From positions 1 through 6,673 of the forward strand of contig JAITVU010000069.1 in assembly GCA_031285645.1 (NCBI GenBank): 6,673 nucleotides of DNA. The letters are read 5' to 3'. Positions 1-5,088 of this stretch are shown here, in pieces; the first letter of the stretch is position 1, and each line of letters starts with the position of its first letter. Source of the DNA: Oscillospiraceae bacterium. GTDB taxonomy: Bacteria; Bacillota; Clostridia; Oscillospirales; Ruminococcaceae. The notes under the pieces are model-generated. The model did not search any database and was not told the origin of the DNA. It saw only the letters and a list, made by a program, of their open reading frames with translations. The position numbers and the translations under genes are program-made.

Positions 1-130
1 GGACGAATTTGTAAAAAATAAACAAATTAAAAGCTTTGATTTTTTAATAATATAGAAATACAATATAAAAATAATTGTATTCTTTTAATAATTAGAGTCA
101 TTTTATGGGAAAATAAGACATTTTTTCTGT
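1..130. other. AT-rich intergenic stretch without a gene
   Basis: This stretch is strongly AT-rich compared with the genes downstream and holds no reading frame with a ribosome binding site. It contains one inverted repeat (57-81) and A/T tracts just upstream of the promoter at 131-159, where they could act as an UP-like element. It is probably the 3' flank of a gene left of the window plus upstream promoter DNA. Confidence 0.6.
57..81. repeat. 8-bp perfect inverted repeat, AT-rich
   Basis: AATACAAT (57-64) and ATTGTATT (74-81) are exact reverse complements separated by 9 nt. The stem is too AT-rich for a strong terminator, although a short T run (83-86) follows. It could be a weak terminator of a gene left of the window or a protein-binding site about 50 bp upstream of the next promoter. 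In DNA this AT-rich, chance is a real alternative. Confidence 0.3.
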
Positions 131-159
131 TTGACAAAAAAAATCTGCGTGCCTATAAT
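131..159 (+). promoter_or_regulatory. Consensus sigma-A promoter for the cell-wall protein gene
   Basis: TTGACA (131-136) and TATAAT (154-159) are both perfect consensus hexamers with the optimal 17-nt spacer, so transcription should begin near 165-167. A T-rich stretch lies just upstream. No other comparable promoter lies between here and the start codon, so the mRNA should carry a leader of about 325 nt. Such a strong basal promoter suggests that any control of this gene acts through the leader or by a repressor. Confidence 0.85.
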
Positions 160-165
160 GACAAT

Positions 166-492
166 GCTCTGGCAATGTGTACCTGATTGACCAACATCAG
201 GTAAGGACGTACAAAATTCATATGCCCGGTTTTATGGGCCTGATTTTAAGAATTCGTGCGTCGTTTGCATGCTCAACATGACATGCGTATACCCGCCCCA
301 TTGGACTTTGACGTAAAAAAGATAATCAAAGCATATACAGTTATACCGCTTGATTTCATTTTTCATTCGGTTTTTCGAGTGAATTGTCGCCGGAGCCATG
401 TGGGCTTGTGTCGGTCTTGGGATTCAATGGGTTCTGAGGTGGACAGGTCCCGCATAAAATCATGTATGGCAACAAGGAGAGTTTTGTTATTT
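166..492 (+). promoter_or_regulatory. Long 5' leader with many potential helices, unidentified
   Basis: About 325 nt separate the predicted transcription start from the likely start codon. Complementary segments are: ACCTGAT 181-187 with ATCAGGT 196-202; GCCC 224-227 with GGGC 236-239; GCATG 267-271 with CATGC 282-286; CTTTGA 306-311 with TCAAAG 326-331; ACCG 345-348 with CGGT 368-371, followed by a short T run; and CCG plus AGCC at 390-397 with GGCT and CGG at 403-414. A longer-range helix of 9 pairs, one of them G-U, joins 297-305 to 423-431 and would enclose the last three hairpins like a multibranch junction. I do not recognise a riboswitch consensus; the conserved core of the c-di-AMP (ydaO) class is not visible. 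The pairings were found by eye and not energy-scored, so this may be an unstructured leader. Confidence 0.35.
474..479 (+). promoter_or_regulatory. Ribosome binding site deciding the start of the cell-wall gene
   Basis: AAGGAG is the only strong Shine-Dalgarno match in the region. It lies 13 nt before ATG 493, somewhat far, and 4 nt before an in-frame TTG at 484, somewhat close. Either start gives nearly the same protein. Both place the start well downstream of the open frame's first GTG at 256. Confidence 0.6.
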
Positions 493-1572
493 ATGTTATT
501 GATGGACAAATTGATCAAAAACGCCCTGATTATTTTCGAAGTAGTCAAAAGCCGGGCGTTCACGGTTTCACTGTTCGCTGTGATGCTGGCGCTCATCGTT
601 TTCAAGGTGACGGATATGGCCAATGTCGTCAGTATCGTCGACGGAGCCCAGACGCGCGTGTGTTACACGCTGAGCGATGATCCCGAGGAAATTCTCGCCG
701 GTAACGGCGTCGTCACGCTGGCATTTGATGCTGTGGATGTGTCGGAGCTGGACGGCAAGCTGACGGAAATCACCGTTAACCGCGCCTTTCCCGCCTATGT
801 TGAGGCGGATGGGCAAAAAAAGAAAGTGATGGTGACGGGCGGTACGGTGGAGGAACTCCTGTCCAAAGCGGATATTGAGCTGAACAAGTACGACGAGGTA
901 GACACACCGCTCGATGAGGAAGTCGCGGAGGGCACGGTCGTAACGGTGACGCGAAAGTATTTTTTGACGGTACACAACCGTGAGAAACTGCCTCACGAAA
1001 CCGTGGTCAGCTATTCGCCCGATGTCGCGGCCGGGACGGAGGAAGTGCTTGTGGAGGGTGAGAGCGGCATGCATGTGGAGACCGTGCAGCAGCTTGTTGT
1101 GGACGGAGAAGTGGTCGAGGAGACCGTAAAGGGTTCCGAAGTGGAGCGCGAGCCTGTAACCGAGGTTGTCGTGAAGGGTTTCCCGGTGCAGCCCGTGTCG
1201 GATTATGATTTCGAGTTGCAGTTTGACGAAAACTGTGAGCCCGTGGATTACGCCTCGGTGCTGCGCGAACAAAAATCCGCGGGATACAGCGCGCCGAGCG
1301 GCGCCGGTACGGCAAGCGGGCTTAAAGCTGTCGTCGGCCATGTGGCGGTCGACCCCAAAGTGATCCCCTACGGCACGAAGCTTTTTATCAAGTCGAGTGA
1401 CGGCAAGCATATCTATGGGTACGCCATTGCGGCCGATACGGGCACGGCGCTCAAGCAGGGCCTGATTACAGTGGATTTGTTTTATGATACGTATGAGGAG
1501 AGCGCCCGCAACGGCATCCGCAAGGTGGACATATTCATTCTCGAGGACAAGAATGAGGCCGAGGCGGCTTAA
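493..1572 (+). CDS. YabE-like cell-wall protein with DUF348, G5 and 3D domains
   Basis: The predicted protein has 359 residues. A short cytoplasmic N-terminus is followed by one hydrophobic segment (about 22-39), probably an uncleaved anchor. Two DUF348-like repeats (about 44-92 and 93-154) and a G5 domain (about 155-230) follow. The C-terminus is a 3D domain (about 262-350) with its three hallmark aspartates visible in VDPKVIPYG (D287), AADTG (D315) and VDLFY (D328). In related proteins G5 is thought to bind cell-wall sugars, and the 3D fold resembles the MltA lytic transglycosylase double-psi barrel. A role in peptidoglycan cleavage or remodelling at the outer membrane face is therefore likely but inferred. 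No LysM repeat is present. The frame stays open back to GTG 256, but that would add 79 non-hydrophobic residues of atypical composition with no RBS, so ATG 493 is preferred; TTG 484 or ATG 502 remain possible. The usual YabE neighbours (rnmV, ksgA) are absent. The gene appears monocistronic. Confidence 0.85.
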   Translation: MLLMDKLIKNALIIFEVVKSRAFTVSLFAVMLALIVFKVTDMANVVSIVDGAQTRVCYTLSDDPEEILAGNGVVTLAFDAVDVSELDGKLTEITVNRAFPAYVEADGQKKKVMVTGGTVEELLSKADIELNKYDEVDTPLDEEVAEGTVVTVTRKYFLTVHNREKLPHETVVSYSPDVAAGTEEVLVEGESGMHVETVQQLVVDGEVVEETVKGSEVEREPVTEVVVKGFPVQPVSDYDFELQFDENCEPVDYASVLREQKSAGYSAPSGAGTASGLKAVVGHVAVDPKVIPYGTKLFIKSSDGKHIYGYAIAADTGTALKQGLITVDLFYDTYEESARNGIRKVDIFILEDKNEAEAA

Positions 1573-1630
1573 CAGATTTTCGGACGCTTGCGTGTGAAAA
1601 CTTCTGAAACCGGCGGGCTTGCACGTTGTT

Positions 1631-1670
1631 AAAACACCCATCTCATTTTAAAATGAGATGGGTGTTTTTT
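1631..1670 (+). terminator. Strong rho-independent terminator after the cell-wall gene
   Basis: ACACCCATCTCATTTT (1634-1649) is followed directly by its perfect complement (1650-1665), 16 bp that fold with the central TTAA as loop. A run of T follows to 1670. An A run before the left arm lets the stem extend and supplies a short T tract for the other strand, so it may also work in reverse. It isolates the cell-wall gene from the promoter starting only about 10 bp downstream. Confidence 0.9.
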
Positions 1671-1679
1671 ATTGACTTA

Positions 1680-1708
1680 TTGACAAAAGTACTATATAGA
1701 ACTATACT
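1680..1708 (+). promoter_or_regulatory. Sigma-A promoter for the PPOx-like gene
   Basis: TTGACA (1680-1685) and TATACT (1703-1708) are separated by exactly 17 nt; the -10 differs from consensus at one base. A second -35-like TTGACT sits at 1672-1677 but lacks a well-placed partner. Transcription should start near 1715, leaving a leader of about 36 nt. The promoter is overlapped by the dyad at 1689-1717. Confidence 0.8.
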
Positions 1709-1717
1709 AAATAGTAC
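1689..1717. promoter_or_regulatory. Putative repressor operator overlapping the PPOx promoter
   Basis: GTACTAT (1689-1695) and ATAGTAC (1711-1717) are exact reverse complements with 15 nt between them. A nested dyad, TATAG-AA-CTATA (1695-1706), lies inside. Together they run from the promoter spacer across the -10 box to the expected transcription start, where a bound dimer would block RNA polymerase. The size suits a winged-helix dimer such as HxlR, MarR or PadR type, but no regulator gene is in the window, so the binding protein is unknown. Confidence 0.55.
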
Positions 1718-1736
1718 CGATAGGCGGACACAAAAA

Positions 1737-1745
1737 AAGGGGGAG
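1737..1745 (+). promoter_or_regulatory. Ribosome binding site selecting GTG 1751
   Basis: The purine run AAGGGGGAG ends 5 nt before GTG 1751. An ATG overlaps this GTG at 1749, but its frame stops after nine codons, so translation must use GTG to give the flavoprotein. Confidence 0.75.
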
Positions 1746-1750
1746 ATCAT

Positions 1751-2218
1751 GTGGAAGAGCAGCTTAGAAAAGACATGATTCAATTCATTGAAGGGAGCCG
1801 CGACGCCGTTGTGTGTTCTATTGACGAACATGGATTTCCAAACGCCAAGACAATGTTCAGACGGAAAACCGAAGATTTGCGAACAATCTGGTTTTCATCG
1901 AATGTGTCGGCGGTTCGCACACAGCAATGGACGGCGTGTTCGAAGGCCTGTGTTTACTTTTTCGATCGGGAAGACAACGCCGGGCTTATGCTGACAGGGC
2001 ATATAAAAATTTTTACGGATGATGAGACAAAGCGGCTGCATTGGAATCAGGGGGATGAACAGTATTATCGCCTTGGCCCCACGGATCCTGATTATTGCAT
2101 GTTGCGCTTCACGGCGGACAAGGGCAACTATATGTCCGGAAATAAGTATTTGTTCAGTCTTGACGGCTGCGTGTCTGTGGCCGCACACCATTATGATGGG
2201 AAATGGACACAGGACTGA
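1751..2218 (+). CDS. Pyridoxamine 5'-phosphate oxidase-like FMN-binding protein
   Basis: The 155-residue protein matches small single-domain members of the PPOx-like split beta-barrel superfamily (general stress protein 26 type). These usually bind FMN or another flavin cofactor as cytoplasmic homodimers. The first strands are visible as DAVVCSIDEHGFPNAKTMF (about 18-36). The segment TIWFSSNVSAVRTQQW (about 45-60) fits the usual cofactor-phosphate binding stretch before the helix, and the central strands are ACVYFF and GLMLTGHIKIF (about 66-88). The C-terminal KYLFSLDG region (about 132-139) completes the barrel. It lacks features that would assign it to true PdxH, so a vitamin B6 role is not claimed; a redox or stress function is inference. 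It is monocistronic, with its own promoter, a probable operator and a downstream hairpin. The GTG start is set by the strong RBS five bases upstream. Confidence 0.8.
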   Translation: MEEQLRKDMIQFIEGSRDAVVCSIDEHGFPNAKTMFRRKTEDLRTIWFSSNVSAVRTQQWTACSKACVYFFDREDNAGLMLTGHIKIFTDDETKRLHWNQGDEQYYRLGPTDPDYCMLRFTADKGNYMSGNKYLFSLDGCVSVAAHHYDGKWTQD

Positions 2219-2230
2219 CCGTGGGAAGGC

Positions 2231-2268
2231 AAACAGGAGAGCCGGGCTAAAGCCCGGCTCTCCTGTTT
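2231..2268 (+). terminator. GC-rich 18-bp hairpin terminator after the PPOx gene
   Basis: AAACAGGAGAGCCGGGCT (2231-2248) and AGCCCGGCTCTCCTGTTT (2251-2268) are perfect complements around a tiny central loop, 13 bp after the stop codon. The arm ends in TTT followed by GTTG, a weak U tract, but the stem is very stable. It is the natural terminator of the PPOx gene. The symmetric A/T ends mean it could also stop transcription from the convergent minus-strand genes. Confidence 0.75.
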
Positions 2269-2284
2269 GTTGTGCTATACTCAG

Positions 2285-2317
2285 CGACCTTCAAAACCGT
2301 TCCGGTTTTGAAGGTCG
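2285..2317 (-). terminator. 15-bp hairpin downstream of the FAH-family gene
   Basis: CGACCTTCAAAACCG (2285-2299) pairs perfectly with CGGTTTTGAAGGTCG (2303-2317) around a TTC loop. It begins about 20 bp past the stop codon of the minus-strand FAH-family gene, where its terminator is expected. Neither strand shows a T tract after the stem, so it may be a 3' mRNA stabiliser or a repeat-type hairpin rather than a canonical intrinsic terminator. Confidence 0.5.
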
Positions 2318-2336
2318 TTCACTATATCAAATGTAT

Positions 2337-3098
2337 TTAAGCCGGATCAATCACGGGATTCTCGAGTCTGCCAATGCCCTCAATTTCAACGGCGACGGTA
2401 TCGCCGCTTACCATGGGGCCGATACCGGAAGAGGTGCCTGTGAGAATTACGTCGCCGGGCAGCAGGGTCATGACCTGCGAGACAAAGCTCACCATTTTTT
2501 CCACACCGAACAGAAGGTATTTTGTATTGGAATCCTGAACAGTTTTACCGTTGAGACAGGTGCGTATGGGCAGCGCGGCGGGGTTAATATCCGTCTCAAT
2601 ACAGGGGCCGATCGGCAAGAAGGTGTCAAAGCCTTTTCCGCGCGTCCACTGCCCGTCCTTGCTCTGCAAATCCCGCGCCGTGACGTCGTTGGCGCATGTA
2701 TAGCCAAATATGAAAGCGGCGGCCATCTCTTCGGGAATGTTTTTCGCTGTGCGGCTGATGACAATGGCGAGCTCGCCCTCATAGTCCACGCGCCGGGACA
2801 TGGCGGGGCGGATGATGCTCTCCCCGGGGCCGATGACCGATGTGGAGGGCTTGATAAAGATGCAGGGCTCATCGGGGCGCTGCGCGTTTGTCTCCTCAAT
2901 GTGGTCGATATAGTTGAGGCCCACGCACACCGCTTTGGACGGCTTGACAGGGCTGAGCAGCTTGATATCTGCCAGCGCCACATCGACACCGGCGGGCGCG
3001 AGGCCTGTGGCGATATCGCCCTTATACAGCGCCACGAAATCGTCTATGAGTTCGCCGTACCACTCTTTGTCCTGATAAATAAACCGGATCAGCTTCAT
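2337..3098 (-). CDS. Fumarylacetoacetate hydrolase (FAH) family protein
   Basis: The 253-residue cytoplasmic enzyme is of normal length for the single-domain FAH family, which includes acylpyruvases, oxaloacetate decarboxylases and hydroxyheptadienedioate isomerases. The core motifs are intact: GLNYIDHIEE (60-69) with H66 as probable catalytic residue; DYEGE (105-109) giving metal ligands E107 and E109; FGYTCANDVTARDLQ (131-145) giving the third ligand D138; KGFDTFLPIGP (155-165); and LTGTSSGIG (219-227) with the C-terminal VEIEGIGRLEN. Such enzymes use Mg2+ or Mn2+ to cleave or isomerise beta-diketo or enol acids. The substrate cannot be told from sequence, and no catabolic neighbours are present to help. 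ATG 3098 is preferred because relatives begin MKLxRF and an AGAG lies 8 nt upstream; GTG 3104 would add two residues. A promoter lies directly upstream, so transcription is at least partly independent of the ABC genes. Confidence 0.88.
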   Translation of the reverse strand: MKLIRFIYQDKEWYGELIDDFVALYKGDIATGLAPAGVDVALADIKLLSPVKPSKAVCVGLNYIDHIEETNAQRPDEPCIFIKPSTSVIGPGESIIRPAMSRRVDYEGELAIVISRTAKNIPEEMAAAFIFGYTCANDVTARDLQSKDGQWTRGKGFDTFLPIGPCIETDINPAALPIRTCLNGKTVQDSNTKYLLFGVEKMVSFVSQVMTLLPGDVILTGTSSGIGPMVSGDTVAVEIEGIGRLENPVIDPA

Positions 3099-3137
3099 TT
3101 GCACCGCTCTTTTCTATAATTTATTGCATTTGATTGA

Positions 3138-3166
3138 ATTATACCTGTTCTGACTCTGAATGTCCA
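3138..3166 (-). promoter_or_regulatory. Sigma-A promoter for the FAH-family gene
   Basis: On the minus strand, TGGACA (3166-3161) and a perfect TATAAT (3143-3138) are separated by 17 nt, one mismatch from full consensus. Transcription should start near 3131, giving a leader of about 33 nt. A 10-bp palindrome, ATGGCGCCAT (3169-3178), lies 2 bp upstream of the -35 box and might bind a regulator. Confidence 0.75.
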
Positions 3167-3198
3167 CTATGGCGCCATGTGTTTTTAGAAAACGGACG

Positions 3199-5088
3199 TT
3201 ATGTCAGTTCGGCGAGCCCGCTGTGAAGCTGGTAGTAGCGCCCTTTGTTTTCCAGAAGCTCGTCGTGGTCGCCGCGCTCGATGATTTCACCGTTTTCAAG
3301 CACGATGATGGCGTTGGCGTTGCGCACGGTGGAGAGCCTGTGGGCGATGACAAAGACGGTGCGCCCCTTCATCAGCGCGTTCATGCCGCGCTGCACAAGC
3401 AGCTCGGTGCGCGTGTCGATCGAACTTGTCGCCTCGTCGAGAATCAGCACCGGCGGCTGCGCGATGTAGGCGCGCGCAATCGCCAACAGCTGGCGCTGCC
3501 CCTGTGAGAGGTTGCCGCCGTCGCCCTCCAGCACGGTGTCGTAGCCTTTGGCCAGTTTTTGGATAAAGCTGTGCGCGTTGGCTTTTTTCGCGGCTTCAAT
3601 GCACTCCTGATCCGTCGCGTCGAGGCGGCCGTAGCGGATATTGCCCATGACGGTATCGGTGAAAAGGTGCGTGTCCTGCAGCACGATGCCCAAGGAGCCG
3701 CGCAGGCTGTCCTTCCTGATATCCCGCACGTCGATGCCGTCGTAGGTGATGCTGCCCTCCTGCACGTCATAAAAACGGTTGATCAGGTTGGTTATGGTGG
3801 TTTTACCCGCACCGGTCGACCCCACAAAGGCGATCATCTGGCTGGGCTTCGCGTAGAGCGAGACATGTTTGAGCACCGGTTTTTCCGGATCATAAGCGAA
3901 TGTGACGTCGTTAAAGCGTACGTCGCCTTTAAGCGGGATTGTCCCGCCGTCTTCTTTGAGCCAGTACCAGTTCTTGCCGCCGTCCGCTGTCTTTTCGGTC
4001 TGTATTGTGACCGTGCCGCCGTCAATCTCGGGCGCTTCGTCCATCATGGCGAAGATGCGCTCGGCGCCGGCGACAGCCGAGTAGATATTGTTCATTTGGC
4101 CTGAAATCTGGTTGATGGGCTGGCCGATCTGGCGGGAGAACTGCAGGTAAGAGGCCAGCGAGCCCACGTCGAACAGGCCGAATATGGTGAGCACGCCGCC
4201 GAATACGGCCGAAAAGGCGTAGGAAACGTTGTTGAGGTTCACCATGATGGGCATCATCATACCCGCGAAAAAGTTGGCGTTTCTGGCGGCGTCCTGGTAG
4301 GATGTGTTGAGCGCCTCGAACGCGTCACGCGCCTTTTTCTCATGGTTAAAGGCCTTGATTTCCTTGAGGCCGCCCAAACTCTCCTCGATCGTGCCGTTGA
4401 GTTTGCCCATCACTTCCTGTTGCTTGCGGAAGTATTCGCGGCTGCGTTTGCCCATTGTCGCCACAACAAGGAACATGAGCGCGATCACAATCACGGTGAT
4501 GACAAATAAAATGGGGCTGAGCACAATCATGCTGACAACGGCGCCCGTAAAGAGGATAAACGAAGAGAGAAACTGAGTGAGGCTCTGCTCGAGCATCATC
4601 TGGATATTCTCGGCGTCGTTTGTATAACGGCTCATCAGCTCGCCGTGGGTGTGGGTGTCGTAGTATTTAAGCGGCAGCTTCTGCATTTTGTCGAACAGCT
4701 CGCGCCTGATGGTGTTGATCGTCCGCTGGGCGAGGCGCACCGTTGTGCGCGACTGCAGATAGCTGGCCGCGATGCCGAGCAAATAAATCATGGCGAGCCC
4801 CGCGATGGCGACAGGCAGTTCCCTGAAATTGCCCGGCATGATGTAATCATTGATCAGCGGGCGCAGGAACAGCGAGCCCGCGATGGAGCTGCCGGAGCTG
4901 ATCAGCAAAGCGATCACAACAAGGGCGATCAGGCCCTTGCTCCCCTTAAGGTAGCTGAAAATACGCCTCAAAGTCCCGCGCAGGTTTTTAGGCTTTTGAA
5001 CGGGCATTTGCCCCCGACCGCCGGGACCGCCGTGCCCGGGTCCGCCGCGCATCGGCGCTTCTTGCGTTCTCTTTCTGTCGTCAGCCAT
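3199..5088 (-). CDS. Heterodimeric ABC exporter, catalytic-site subunit (TM288-like)
   Basis: This 629-residue half-transporter has a six-helix membrane domain (about 50-345) fused to a nucleotide-binding domain (about 388-629). Visible motifs are A-loop Y399, Walker A GSTGAGKTT (423-431), Q-loop Q471, signature LSQGQ (527-531), Walker B LILDE with D551 and catalytic E552, D-loop SSID (555-558) and H-loop H583. The catalytic E and H are intact, while the signature's first glycine is replaced by Q, the pattern of TM288-type subunits. It should pair with the subunit encoded just upstream to export lipophilic compounds, drugs or lipids; the substrate is unknown. The N-terminus carries a Gly/Pro/Arg-rich cytoplasmic tail (about 13-30). 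A hydrophilic segment (about 355-386, with NWYW) links the membrane and ATPase domains. The start ATG shares one base with the partner's stop (TGATG), and AAGGGG lies 10 nt upstream, so translation is probably coupled. No clear terminator follows the stop. Confidence 0.93.
   Translation of the reverse strand: MADDRKRTQEAPMRGGPGHGGPGGRGQMPVQKPKNLRGTLRRIFSYLKGSKGLIALVVIALLISSGSSIAGSLFLRPLINDYIMPGNFRELPVAIAGLAMIYLLGIAASYLQSRTTVRLAQRTINTIRRELFDKMQKLPLKYYDTHTHGELMSRYTNDAENIQMMLEQSLTQFLSSFILFTGAVVSMIVLSPILFVITVIVIALMFLVVATMGKRSREYFRKQQEVMGKLNGTIEESLGGLKEIKAFNHEKKARDAFEALNTSYQDAARNANFFAGMMMPIMVNLNNVSYAFSAVFGGVLTIFGLFDVGSLASYLQFSRQIGQPINQISGQMNNIYSAVAGAERIFAMMDEAPEIDGGTVTIQTEKTADGGKNWYWLKEDGGTIPLKGDVRFNDVTFAYDPEKPVLKHVSLYAKPSQMIAFVGSTGAGKTTITNLINRFYDVQEGSITYDGIDVRDIRKDSLRGSLGIVLQDTHLFTDTVMGNIRYGRLDATDQECIEAAKKANAHSFIQKLAKGYDTVLEGDGGNLSQGQRQLLAIARAYIAQPPVLILDEATSSIDTRTELLVQRGMNALMKGRTVFVIAHRLSTVRNANAIIVLENGEIIERGDHDELLENKGRYYQLHSGLAELT

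Noticed and set aside
222..281. Possible 19-residue leader peptide (ATG 222 to TGA 281)
   Set aside because: An AAGGA lies 14 nt upstream, too far for efficient initiation, and the peptide has no run of regulatory codons. Chance is the simpler explanation.
166..480. c-di-AMP (ydaO-yuaA) or other known riboswitch in the leader
   Set aside because: A few short stretches, such as GTGAATTG near 379, recall parts of that class, but the conserved core near its 3' end is absent. I could not match guanidine, preQ1, SAM or c-di-GMP consensus elements either.
256..492. N-terminal extension of the cell-wall protein from GTG 256 (79 extra residues)
   Set aside because: There is no ribosome binding site before GTG 256, the extension has no recognisable domain, and the hydrophobic anchor would be buried about 100 residues in. 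The good RBS at 474-479 points to ATG 493 or TTG 484.
568..1641. Long open frame antisense to the cell-wall gene
   Set aside because: It is the complement of a well-supported domain protein in GC-rich coding DNA, shows low-complexity His/Arg/Leu composition and has no RBS or recognisable domain.
2019..3119. 366-codon plus-strand open frame across the PPOx end and the FAH gene
   Set aside because: It overlaps two well-supported genes and crosses two strong hairpins; its translation matches no family and reflects the codon bias of the opposite strand.
3181..3193. Small hairpin (GTTTT/AAAAC) after the stop of the catalytic-site ABC subunit, as a terminator
   Set aside because: The stem is 5 bp, nearly all A-T, and lacks a GC core, so it is not a credible terminator. 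Readthrough into the FAH gene is possible.
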